In this document: one piece after another, positions 14,627 to 21,833 of the stretch
Layout: each line of letters starts with the position of its first letter
Numbering within the stretch: position 1 is the first letter of the stretch
IMG/VR virus record: IMGVR_UViG_3300031841_004836
Location: 1-25,728 of that record
From: a virus
Length of the DNA: 25,728 bases
Strand: one strand, 5' to 3'
Notes under the pieces: generated by a model
Seen by the model: the letters and a program-made list of their open reading frames with translations, nothing else
Databases searched by the model: none
What the model was told of the DNA's origin: nothing
Program-made: the position numbers and the translations under genes

Positions 14627-15442
14627 TTAAATATTAATTCTCAAATCTTTATCGCCAGCTTTTATTGAAAAGCTTTTTGATATAGGACGACTAAACATTT
14701 TTTCTCGTGACAAAGAAACATTTGCAGCAATTAATAACATAACAGCTAATGGGTCAAAGGCGGTTACTATTAAAATAATAACTACTCGGACGGTATTTTC
14801 AAGATAATCATTTGCTGTTTCTCCATATATAAGTTCAGCAATATACTTAAGGGGACCAACTTCAGCTTCTAATGATCTTCTTTCTTTTTGTAAATCTTCA
14901 ATTTCCAATTTATAAATCATCATAAGTTCCATACTTTCTTGTATAGAATTTAAAAGATCTTTTCTTTCTTCTTTTTGAGATTGTCTAATCGCCAACGCTC
15001 CGTCTTTACCACGGATTCTATCGTAGTCAAGAAGAGTTTCAACTGATTTGTCAAGTTGTTCAAGTACTCGTTCTGCATCATTAATTTTATTTTGTTCAAA
15101 ATCAATTTTACGTTGAACTAATTGTATTTGGCCACTACTATCGCCTTGTTCAACCGTTTGTTGTATATGTGCTTTTGATAAAAATCCAAAAATTCCCATC
15201 GATGTAATAATCATTAAAATAACAATAGCAGAAGTAAGATACAATTTTAATAGGTTTGGAGTATATTTCCAATTTCTATAAAGCCAACTTGCTGATACTA
15301 GTTTACCAACTTCAAGTACAGAACCCATTACAACGATTGGCCAAAAAGCCGAAGAAAAGATAGTAGTAAGACCGACAATAGAATAATAGGCGGCAACTGC
15401 TGAAATTGATATAGCAGTAAAAAGTGTTATATAACTAATCAT
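14627..15442 (-). CDS. coiled-coil membrane protein, 271 aa, conserved in marine T4-like phages
   Basis: Hydrophobic segments are visible at about 3-30 (ITLFTAISISAVAAYYSIVG), 34-50, 66-88 (LYLTSAIVILMIITSMGIFG) and 214-242 (VRVVIILIVTAFDPLAVMLL). Between the third and fourth lies a long charged helix, about 100-195, with clear heptads (KIDFEQNKINDAERVLEQLD), likely an extended coiled coil on one side of the membrane. I recall similar proteins between gp43 and uvsX in marine T4-like phages, with unknown function. The place inside the replication operon suggests early expression; membrane anchoring of the replisome or superinfection control would be guesses. Confidence 0.7.
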   Translation of the reverse strand: MISYITLFTAISISAVAAYYSIVGLTTIFSSAFWPIVVMGSVLEVGKLVSASWLYRNWKYTPNLLKLYLTSAIVILMIITSMGIFGFLSKAHIQQTVEQGDSSGQIQLVQRKIDFEQNKINDAERVLEQLDKSVETLLDYDRIRGKDGALAIRQSQKEERKDLLNSIQESMELMMIYKLEIEDLQKERRSLEAEVGPLKYIAELIYGETANDYLENTVRVVIILIVTAFDPLAVMLLIAANVSLSREKMFSRPISKSFSIKAGDKDLRINI

Positions 15443-15445
15443 TAG

Positions 15446-15772
15446 TTAGGCAGAAATATCTTCTCCGACAAGTTCATTTACCTTATTAATAAAGATTTGC
15501 ATTTTTTCTGCACGGTTTGGCCAATACAAATATGTCTTTTCGCTATCTTTAGATAAATTTACTAATAGAGGCATAACAGCACTATATAAATCTTGAAGTT
15601 TTTCATTATAATATGCTGCAGTTTTATTGACTTCTTGTTCAAACTCTTCTTTAACAGCAGTTGCAGCAGCTTGCGCAGCAAGTTCAGCAGCTTCCTGCTC
15701 GCGCTTCTCCATTTCTTCTTCACTAATCGCAAAGAACCCGAAGTCATTATCAAAGTTTGTTATATTGGTCAC
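15446..15772 (-). CDS. 108-aa hypothetical protein following gp43
   Basis: An acidic, Ala/Glu-rich protein (EEEMEKREQEAAELAAQAAA, residues about 17-36) followed by a second helical region and a C-terminal aromatic stretch (TYLYWPNRAEKMQIFINKVN). It is probably helical and may form a coiled coil; there is no membrane segment. The start overlaps the end of gp43 by 4 nt and its stop is 3 nt from the membrane protein start, so it is translated as part of the gp43 transcript. Overlapping ORFs on both strands in this stretch are shadows of it. No family is recognised. Confidence 0.65.
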   Translation of the reverse strand: MTNITNFDNDFGFFAISEEEMEKREQEAAELAAQAAATAVKEEFEQEVNKTAAYYNEKLQDLYSAVMPLLVNLSKDSEKTYLYWPNRAEKMQIFINKVNELVGEDISA

Positions 15773-18321
15773 TCGAATAAATCCTCTAATGTATTAGTAT
15801 TACGTTCAACTTTCCAATTAATTTTATCAGTAATACCCTTTAAAGGCTCGATAAAGGCTTTTTGGAATTGCGTCTCACGATCTATATATTTATCTAGACC
15901 AAACTCTTTTGGTATATTATCAAGACAAGAAATTACATTACTACCATATACATTATTAAATAGATAACAAAATTTCACTTTATCACCAGTTTGTATCTTT
16001 TCATATTTTTTATCTAAATCTTTAGATTTAAGAAGGTGATTATATAGTATGGCCCCGCGGACGTGAATTGGCGTACCCTTTGCAAATAATCTATCTCTAG
16101 ATCTTGCAAATTTTTTCATATTGTTACAACCTCGAGGAAACGCAATCTCTTCGTACGGTAAATTCATAAAAGAATCTTTAAATTCAATAATATAATTTAA
16201 TAATTCTTCATTATCACCTAACATAATAATATTTAATGCATTTTTAATCGATTCTCTACATGATGAAGGCGTCGACGACTTAACGGCTTCGATGCCCATC
16301 ATTTTAAGTTTAGGTGATGAATATCTTACACCTTCTGAATCATGTACATTTAGAATATACCGTTTTTTTGCAGTCCATATAGCTTTATCTGCAATGGACT
16401 CACGCTTCATTTTCATCTTTTGTTCATACGCCTGAGTATACTCGGCTAGCCTTTCATAACTTTTATCGATTAGAGGCTCGAGCGCTTGGGAACAAACTTT
16501 ATCTAAAAAGTCAATTACTTCAGATGTCTTTGAATGTGGATCATCAAATATTTGATTAACTAAACCACTCATATCAATATAAATTGAATCAGTATCAGAA
16601 GCAATAATATAATCTTTGTTTGTTTTTAATTGTTTATTTAAATATCTATTTACTTCTTCTTCAACCCAACGAATTGAAACCTGTCCGGCTATAGTAATAC
16701 ACTCGGCCAATGCAATTTGATAATATCGATAATATTGATTACCGAATGCGCCATAAGCTGAATTTAACATAATTTTAAAAGCCATTTGCAAATTATTATA
16801 TTTTGATATATCTTTTTGCAATTGGAATGATTTATTTTTTTCATATTCCTTTTGGCATTCAATCATTTTATTCTTATAAATGGTACGCTTATTATAATAT
16901 AGTTCCATTAGTTCTGGAAGAAATCCATATCTATCTTTTGTAAAAATGCATCGATTCGGTGTTTTGATGGAATCTACATCCCATTTTTCTGCTTCACCAT
17001 TTAGAAAAGCATCGATATTCTTTTCACCTGGAACTTGACCAATATAAGTTTCCGGTGAAATATTATATTGCATAATTAGATGAGGATACAAACTATTTAA
17101 ATCGAAAGAACATACCCAATCATGCATACCAATTTGAGGAGATTTGACATATGCACCTAAAAATGATGTATGTTCAATATCATTTCCATCTAAACTTTCA
17201 CTTATACCATATGGAGTGTATTTAATTGACTCAATACTATTTTTTGGAGTTACTACAATATTATGCTCCATAAGATAGTTATGGCATATGATATCCCAAA
17301 GTTTAACAACGCCAAATGTATCAGTATAATTGACTTTAGCTGAATATGCCATAGCATAAACGAGCTCGATTAACTTAAGCTTATCTTCAAGTCTTTGCAC
17401 TAAATGGACGTCTTTAATATTATAATCCATATAAGTTTGAAAATCATTTTGATACAACTCATTTAATGTACCTTCAAACTGAAGCTTCTTTTCACCTAGT
17501 TCAACAAAAGCAATATGATCTAACTTATAAGATTCTTGATTGGTATATGTAAATTTGCGATAAAGTTGCAAATAATCTAAAGTGGCAACACCTACTATTT
17601 CAAAAACATGAAATACTCCATTACTTTTACCACGACTTACTTCTCGCTCATCGATACGGTTCCAAGGTGAAAGACGATTTGCTATACTTGGAGCGCACAC
17701 TTTGCGAATGCGATTAATTAGATATGGTATATCAAATGATTCTATATTCCACCCAGTTACTACATCTGGTGAAACAGAACCCCATACGTCTACAAACTTA
17801 CGTAGTAAATCAGATTCTGAATTACATTTAATATATTTAATATTTTTATCTTCATTTTCATAGTCTTTCATACCAATAGACATTGTATACCCTTTCCAAG
17901 AAAGGCTAATCGCCGTTACCACGCTATTTGCATCTTCTGGATTAGGAAACCCGTCTCCACTATCTACCTCAATATCAAGATACGCAACACGAATTTGTTC
18001 GGGGTCATACTGTATTTCATTTCGAAATTTATCGAAGATATATACGTAAGCTAAATTTTTACCATCTTGCCCATGTAAAATATAGTTACTAGTTTCGGAG
18101 TATTCTGCAGCAGTTTGTTTAGCTTCTTTAATTGAATCAAAATGAAGCTTTTCTACCGGAATTCCATTAAGAGTTTTATATGTAGAATCTTCTCTCTTAG
18201 TTTCTACAAAAAGATAAGGCTTATATGGAATTTTTTTCTTAATTTGTTTACCGTTTTCATAGCCACGGTAAAGAATATTGTTGCCGAATTGCACAAAGGA
18301 AGTATAAAACATTAATTCCAA
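15769..18321 (-). CDS. 43: T4 gp43-like family B DNA polymerase, 850 aa, intact
   Basis: This is the replicative phage polymerase with 3'-5' proofreading. Exo I is YLDIEVD (D116, E118), Exo II is VTGWNIESFDIPY (D197) and Exo III is YMDYNIKDV (D304). Polymerase motif A is SFDLNSLYPHLI (405-416), motif B is KIMLNSAYGAFGN (516-528) and motif C is ASDTDSIY (574-581, catalytic DTDS). KLKMMGIEAVKSSTP is the KKRY/thumb-type segment. The C-terminus ends NTLEDLFE, a clamp-binding-like tail with LEDLF. It is shorter than T4 gp43 (about 898 aa) but carries all motifs; no intein, intron or split is seen. It has its own promoter and a leader inverted repeat, and a terminator lies just above. Confidence 0.96.
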   Translation of the reverse strand: MELMFYTSFVQFGNNILYRGYENGKQIKKKIPYKPYLFVETKREDSTYKTLNGIPVEKLHFDSIKEAKQTAAEYSETSNYILHGQDGKNLAYVYIFDKFRNEIQYDPEQIRVAYLDIEVDSGDGFPNPEDANSVVTAISLSWKGYTMSIGMKDYENEDKNIKYIKCNSESDLLRKFVDVWGSVSPDVVTGWNIESFDIPYLINRIRKVCAPSIANRLSPWNRIDEREVSRGKSNGVFHVFEIVGVATLDYLQLYRKFTYTNQESYKLDHIAFVELGEKKLQFEGTLNELYQNDFQTYMDYNIKDVHLVQRLEDKLKLIELVYAMAYSAKVNYTDTFGVVKLWDIICHNYLMEHNIVVTPKNSIESIKYTPYGISESLDGNDIEHTSFLGAYVKSPQIGMHDWVCSFDLNSLYPHLIMQYNISPETYIGQVPGEKNIDAFLNGEAEKWDVDSIKTPNRCIFTKDRYGFLPELMELYYNKRTIYKNKMIECQKEYEKNKSFQLQKDISKYNNLQMAFKIMLNSAYGAFGNQYYRYYQIALAECITIAGQVSIRWVEEEVNRYLNKQLKTNKDYIIASDTDSIYIDMSGLVNQIFDDPHSKTSEVIDFLDKVCSQALEPLIDKSYERLAEYTQAYEQKMKMKRESIADKAIWTAKKRYILNVHDSEGVRYSSPKLKMMGIEAVKSSTPSSCRESIKNALNIIMLGDNEELLNYIIEFKDSFMNLPYEEIAFPRGCNNMKKFARSRDRLFAKGTPIHVRGAILYNHLLKSKDLDKKYEKIQTGDKVKFCYLFNNVYGSNVISCLDNIPKEFGLDKYIDRETQFQKAFIEPLKGITDKINWKVERNTNTLEDLFE

Positions 18322-18341
18322 CCTATAGTAAATAGAATGAC

Positions 18342-18358
18342 AGTATCAAGATGATACT
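18342..18358 (-). promoter_or_regulatory. inverted repeat in the gp43 leader, possible operator
   Basis: AGTATCA-TCT-TGATACT is a perfect 7-bp inverted repeat with a 3-nt loop, ending 20 nt before the gp43 start. T4 gp43 represses its own translation by binding a hairpin ahead of its gene, so a leader operator is a natural idea. The start site predicted from the TATAAT box (about 18355) falls inside the repeat, so it could equally be a DNA operator, or only part of it may be transcribed. Confidence 0.45.
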
Positions 18359-18361
18359 AAT

Positions 18362-18391
18362 ATTATACCGAAATAAATAAATTAAGTACAT
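18362..18391 (-). promoter_or_regulatory. gp43 promoter (copy B)
   Basis: On the minus strand ATGTAC (18391-18386) and a perfect TATAAT (18367-18362) are 18 bp apart. The promoter directly abuts the terminator for the unit above and lies 40 nt before gp43. The TGTACTTAATT...TTCGG...TATAAT arrangement recurs at 639-669, and a weaker version lies ahead of uvsX. It probably resembles host sigma70-type early promoters. Confidence 0.6.
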
Positions 18392-18420
18392 AAAAAAAGG
18401 GGGACCGAAGTCCCCCCTTT
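18392..18420 (-). terminator. intrinsic terminator with TTCG tetraloop
   Basis: Minus-strand GGGGGAC-TTCG-GTCCCCC folds as a 7-bp GC stem with a TTCG loop, directly followed by seven T (18398-18392). It lies 12 nt after the stop of the 75-aa gene, and ends the hsp20 unit before the gp43 promoter. It stands out sharply in the A+T-rich sequence. Confidence 0.92.
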
Positions 18421-18431
18421 AAAATTATAAA

Positions 18432-18659
18432 TTATGCAATAGATGTTTCTTCAGTTGGCTCTTCTATCTCTTCTATATCTTTGATAGTCTGATTCCTAGA
18501 TTTAAAAATATCAACTTGCATTTTCGCTTGTTCTTCAATATTGTCAATTAGAGCTCTAACTTGATTATAAGGCATTGCTGACAATCCCTGTAAAATCATA
18601 TTATAGCCATTTGCAGTTACTGTAATTGAAAGAGTAAATGATTCCTGTTCACCTGCCAT
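18432..18659 (-). CDS. 75-aa acidic protein, unknown function
   Basis: The first part looks like a beta-rich segment (SFTLSITVTANGYNMIL, about 7-23) followed by a helix (VRALIDNIEEQAKMQVDIF), and the tail is acidic and low in complexity (IEEIEEPTEETSIA). There is no membrane segment. GGAGG lies 10 nt before the ATG. It is the last gene of the unit that begins with hsp20 and ends at the strong terminator, so it should be expressed together with hsp20. No recognised family; a small virion or accessory protein is one possibility. Confidence 0.65.
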   Translation of the reverse strand: MAGEQESFTLSITVTANGYNMILQGLSAMPYNQVRALIDNIEEQAKMQVDIFKSRNQTIKDIEEIEEPTEETSIA

Positions 18660-18674
18660 AATAAAATACCTCCA

Positions 18675-18788
18675 TTACGCAATAGGAACCTGCAATGCTA
18701 TATGCAATCCATTTATAATAGATATACTTATAGCGATAGGTACACAAATAGAAATAAAATTAATTAATTTATACTTAATGGTATTCAT
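18675..18788 (-). CDS. 37-aa single-pass membrane peptide
   Basis: The ORF starts MNTIKYKLINFISICVPIAI and continues as an almost uninterrupted hydrophobic stretch to residue 37 with two basic residues near the start, which is the form of a small N-in membrane peptide. AGGAGA stands 4-5 nt before the ATG, a strong ribosome site. It starts 8 nt after the hsp20 stop and ends 15 nt before the 75-aa gene, filling the gap between them. The function is unknown. Confidence 0.6.
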   Translation of the reverse strand: MNTIKYKLINFISICVPIAISISIINGLHIALQVPIA

Positions 18789-18796
18789 GGTTTCTC

Positions 18797-19309
18797 CTAT
18801 TCAGATAATAATTGCTTTTTCGATTTTGGTTTTGCTGTAGCGTTGGTAGTACCTTCGCCGTTACCGATTTCTATCGTTTTTGGCTTTTTATGCTCAGGAA
18901 TAATATTTTCTAGCCACACCTTAAGCATACCGTCAATAAGATCAGCATTTTTTACCTCGATCGTATCAGCTAAATTAAACTGACGCGTAAATTCGCGGTT
19001 AGAGATTCCTCGGTAGATTACCCTCCCTTCTGAACTAGAACTCAATTTTCCAGTAATAGTTAATTTACTATCGTCCAATACGAGTTCAATATCAGTTTTA
19101 CTAAATCCAGCAACAGCCATTTCGATTACAAAAGTATTATCACCCGTCTTCTTAATATTATAAGGCGGATAATTTGACTGTTTTTGGATTAAATTGACTT
19201 GGTCATTGAATTGTGATAAGCGATCCATTACGCGGTCAAAACCGACGAAATGACGATCGAATGTATCCCAATCAAAAGGAATAGAATTTTTAATTGTAAA
19301 GCCTGTCAT
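18797..19309 (-). CDS. hsp20: small heat-shock protein, Hsp20/alpha-crystallin family, 170 aa
   Basis: An N-terminal region (FDWDTFDRHFVGFDRVMDRL) resembles IbpA-type Hsp20. The alpha-crystallin domain follows at about 46-145, with NYPPYNIKKTGDNTFVIEMA, VAGFSKTDIELVLDD, LTITG, the loop SNREFTRQFNLADTI, and DGMLKVWL. The C-terminal IEI-like motif (KTIEIGNG, about 144-151) matches the I-x-I oligomer anchor. The family makes ATP-independent chaperone oligomers that hold unfolding proteins. Hsp20 beside gp43 is a known feature of marine T4-like phages. A very strong ribosome site (AAGGAGGT) and the TATAAATA box about 90 nt upstream suggest high, late expression. Confidence 0.92.
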   Translation of the reverse strand: MTGFTIKNSIPFDWDTFDRHFVGFDRVMDRLSQFNDQVNLIQKQSNYPPYNIKKTGDNTFVIEMAVAGFSKTDIELVLDDSKLTITGKLSSSSEGRVIYRGISNREFTRQFNLADTIEVKNADLIDGMLKVWLENIIPEHKKPKTIEIGNGEGTTNATAKPKSKKQLLSE

Positions 19310-19346
19310 GATAGACCTCCTTCTTAAGCAAGGTTTATATTTTTAT

Positions 19347-19395
19347 GAGACCCTTACGGCGTCTCGGTTAATGATATGCTATATAGCCATATCAT
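19347..19395 (-). other. two leader hairpins between regA and hsp20
   Basis: A near-perfect palindrome at 19371-19395 has 8-bp arms (ATGATATG / CATATCAT) around CTATATAG, itself palindromic. A second, imperfect hairpin at 19347-19365 has arms GAGAC/GTCTC plus CC/GG around GTAA. Neither is followed by a T run on the minus strand, so they do not look like intrinsic terminators. They lie between the late-type box and the hsp20 ribosome site and may protect or regulate the leader of the mRNA. Confidence 0.4.
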
Positions 19396-19400
19396 GGAAC

Positions 19401-19408
19401 TATTTATA
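19401..19408 (-). promoter_or_regulatory. T4-type late promoter TATAAATA upstream of hsp20
   Basis: Minus-strand TATAAATA is the exact consensus of T4 late promoters recognised with gp55. It lies in the gap between regA and hsp20, about 90 nt before hsp20. The 8-mer should occur by chance several times in DNA of this composition, so the argument is its intergenic position and the fact that a terminator closes the unit it would drive. Confidence 0.5.
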
Positions 19409-19422
19409 ATAAAAAAATAGCT

Positions 19423-19815
19423 TTATCGTCTTTTTCCAATATTATATTTAGCAACCAGCTCCCAATTATCTTTTTCCTTATGAGGAATAATTTTAATCTG
19501 ACTAATTGGAGCTTGATCTTCTATTGATTGTTCATTGACAATCTTTAGCAGACCCCATTGCGCAAGTAATTTGGAAATAGTATTTCTACGCCCACGATCT
19601 TCTTCTGAAAAATTAGAAGGTTTGCCGTCAAGCATAAAAAGTTCTTTAAAATGCACAATATAGTATTTACCTTGTTTGTGCAAAATGTGGCAGGATTGAT
19701 AAAGAGTATTGTCCTTACGGGAAGCAACGCCAATCCTAGTAAGGGTTTCTTTGATTTTTAGGAAGTCTTCTTGCTCATCGAGAACCACTTCAACTAAAGT
19801 TTCTATTAAATTCAT
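19423..19815 (-). CDS. regA: RegA translational repressor, 130 aa
   Basis: Close similarity to T4 RegA is visible. EDFLKIKETLTRIGVASRKD (about 16-35), TLYQSCHILHKQGKYYIVHF, KELFMLDGK, and the later LLAQWGLLKIV and WELVAKYNIG at the end all correspond to the T4 protein. Length (130 aa) is close to T4 RegA (122 aa). RegA binds the start regions of many early phage mRNAs and represses them, including those of gp44 and gp45. Position directly after gp62 is as in T4. GGAGTGAG before the ATG is a good ribosome site. The end lies 15 nt from the late-type box. Confidence 0.92.
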   Translation of the reverse strand: MNLIETLVEVVLDEQEDFLKIKETLTRIGVASRKDNTLYQSCHILHKQGKYYIVHFKELFMLDGKPSNFSEEDRGRRNTISKLLAQWGLLKIVNEQSIEDQAPISQIKIIPHKEKDNWELVAKYNIGKRR

Positions 19816-19821
19816 AATTAC

Positions 19822-20202
19822 TCACTCCGCTTGTTGTATTTTTTCTTTCATGAGATGTAATTCTTTTTTATTTATGATTTTTAATATCTCATTTGCACGA
19901 GTAAGATTGCATTTATAAAATTCACTTACAATATCTACATCAGATGTATCTTTTTTTGCCCATTTACTAAATCTTTTTTTCTTAGAAATTCCATACATAT
20001 AATATTCATATTGCATCTTATTATCAAGATGTGGCATCATATTCATATCATTTGCATATAGTATAGTATCAATAAAATATGATAAAGAACGATTAGTTAG
20101 ATATGCATTATATGATTTTTCTGCTAATTCATCATTCTCAGTGCCAGTCATCATATCTTTATTTTTATTATTGATGCTATTAATATAATCAAATGGTTTC
20201 AT
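19822..20202 (-). CDS. 62: T4 gp62-like clamp loader small subunit, 126 aa
   Basis: The protein starts KPFDYINSINN and has the family segments YLTNRSLSYFIDTILYANDM (35-54) and HLDNKMQYEYY, then KKRFSKWAKKD (about 75-85). With a gp44 tetramer it forms the loader that opens and places the gp45 clamp. At 126 aa it is much shorter than T4 gp62 (187 aa), but I recall this short form in cyanophage-type T4-like phages. It lies 21 nt after gp44 and 6 nt before regA, the T4 order. Confidence 0.88.
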   Translation of the reverse strand: MKPFDYINSINNKNKDMMTGTENDELAEKSYNAYLTNRSLSYFIDTILYANDMNMMPHLDNKMQYEYYMYGISKKKRFSKWAKKDTSDVDIVSEFYKCNLTRANEILKIINKKELHLMKEKIQQAE

Positions 20203-20223
20203 TATTAAATTTCTCTACTTCCA

Positions 20224-21165
20224 TCATTCAAACTCACATTCAGACATAATTGAAGTAAGACATGCCATAATATTAATTTCCGGATCACTTACAAATGCAG
20301 CTTTATACTGATATTCACCAAGAATAAGTACCAATTGAGGTATAGATTTTGGTTGTAGAAATTCTCCAGCATTATCATAAAGACTACGAAATAATTGAGC
20401 TGTATCTAAATCAATATTTTCACCAACCCATTTACGAAGTTTAGTAAATGATTTTTCTTTCATAAGAGCCATAACGGCTTTCATACTCTCATCATTAAGA
20501 TTAGAAAGAATTCCGGTATCAATTTGACCATTAACGCTATAGCGTTGTAGTTCATTTAAAACTCGGCGCCAATCGGGAAAATGATTACTAATAAGTTGTG
20601 CTACAACTTTTTCATCATAACTTATATCTTCAGTATTTAGTATTCCCTTTACTCTTTTCATGAAAGCCATTGCTAATTTTGGCTTTTCATTTTTAGGAAT
20701 AGTAAATTCGATATTAGTACACCGACTGCGTAGTGGTTCAATAATCTTATTTTTAAAATTACAGGTTAAAATAAATCCACAATTCTTTGAAAACTCTTCG
20801 ATAAAATTACGGAGCGCTGGTTGAGTACTATTTGGATTTAAATAATCTGCTTCATCTAGTATAACATACTTACGGCCACCCATAAGAGATACTGTTGATG
20901 CAAATTGCAAAATATCGGTTCTAAGTGTATCAATATTACCATACATAGAACCATTAACCATATAGTAGTCACAATCTAATTGGTCAAGCATAGCCCGCGC
21001 TACTGTAGTTTTTCCCACACCAGCACGACCGCTTAATACCATATTTGGTATTTCACCTTTATTTACAAATTCTTGAAAAGTTCCTTTTAATTCTTTAGTT
21101 AAAATACAATCATCAATAGTTTTTGGTCGATAGCGTTGCGACCACAAAAATTCATCACGAATCAT
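20224..21165 (-). CDS. 44: T4 gp44-like clamp loader ATPase, 313 aa
   Basis: An AAA+ protein of the clamp-loader type. It begins FLWSQRYRPKTIDDCIL (the 'W.EKYRP' start of RFC and gp44), Walker A is SGRAGVGKTT (45-54) and Walker B is YVILDEADYLN. LTCNFKNKIIEPLRSRC contains sensor 1 and the SRC arginine finger. DWRRVLNELQRYS is the sensor 2 region. Length matches T4 gp44 (319 aa). It loads the gp45 clamp with gp62. The start is 11 nt after the gp45 stop. Confidence 0.94.
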   Translation of the reverse strand: MIRDEFLWSQRYRPKTIDDCILTKELKGTFQEFVNKGEIPNMVLSGRAGVGKTTVARAMLDQLDCDYYMVNGSMYGNIDTLRTDILQFASTVSLMGGRKYVILDEADYLNPNSTQPALRNFIEEFSKNCGFILTCNFKNKIIEPLRSRCTNIEFTIPKNEKPKLAMAFMKRVKGILNTEDISYDEKVVAQLISNHFPDWRRVLNELQRYSVNGQIDTGILSNLNDESMKAVMALMKEKSFTKLRKWVGENIDLDTAQLFRSLYDNAGEFLQPKSIPQLVLILGEYQYKAAFVSDPEINIMACLTSIMSECEFE

Positions 21166-21176
21166 TTTATCACCAA

Positions 21177-21833
21177 TTATTCAGACCAGGTTGAAGAATT
21201 CTCTACTGTAATCCAATATTCCATATCATTATTTACAAAATGTCCAAAGCGATTTGAAATATTTACTTCGTAATCACCTGGTAAAAGTTTTAAATTTGCA
21301 CATGAAAAAATCATATTAAAAGTTAATTCTGTTTCTCCAATTTTAACTTCAAAATTATTACTAGATGGATTTTTAGAATCAATAGCTTTACATAATAGAT
21401 CTGAACCATTTCCAACAACTGCAAATTCTGGAAGTTGCAATACATTAGCTGCCTTTATAACATCCTGAAAAATCTCAGAAGTAAGAGTAAATGATACAAT
21501 AGTATCACTCGGTGGAATATCTTTACTTGGCGGAAGAACCATCGTAACAGGGTCTGCATAGATAAAGTTTACAGCCTTCTTGCCATCTGAAATTTTAAGA
21601 TTAGTTTCTTCTGTAAAGATTTCAGCTCCATCAAAAAGACTAAGTACACCAAGGAGACGATTTAAATCAAAAATTCCAAAATCCTTTTGTACATCTTCTT
21701 GAATTTTGCATTTTGCTAAAATAGTCTTTTGCGGGGATACAGTCCTCAATTCGCTACCAGTTCTAAACATGATAGAAGGATTTATAGTACTATAATTTTT
21801 AAGTACTTTTAAAGTTTTGTCACTAAGTTTCAT
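21177..21833 (-). CDS. 45: T4 gp45-like sliding clamp, 218 aa
   Basis: The start MKLSDKTLKVLKNYSTINPS corresponds to T4 gp45 (MKLSKDTTALLKNFATIN), so the true ATG is at 21833 and not the first in-frame ATG at 21872; GGAGGATC about 8 nt before supports this. Further matches are FGIFDLNRLLGVLSLF, YADPVTMVLPP, and NMIFSCANLKLLPGDYEVNI. The trimeric ring tethers gp43 to DNA and also takes part in late transcription. The gene overlaps the end of the SGNH-like gene by 11 nt. Confidence 0.92.
   Translation of the reverse strand: MKLSDKTLKVLKNYSTINPSIMFRTGSELRTVSPQKTILAKCKIQEDVQKDFGIFDLNRLLGVLSLFDGAEIFTEETNLKISDGKKAVNFIYADPVTMVLPPSKDIPPSDTIVSFTLTSEIFQDVIKAANVLQLPEFAVVGNGSDLLCKAIDSKNPSSNNFEVKIGETELTFNMIFSCANLKLLPGDYEVNISNRFGHFVNNDMEYWITVENSSTWSE

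Noticed and set aside
15562-15967. Alternative ORFs on both strands around the 108-aa gene and the end of gp43
   Set aside because: They overlap two genes with good spacing and coupling; product sequences are low complexity.
15769-18321. Intein, intron or split in gp43
   Set aside because: All exonuclease and polymerase motifs lie in order in one uninterrupted frame.
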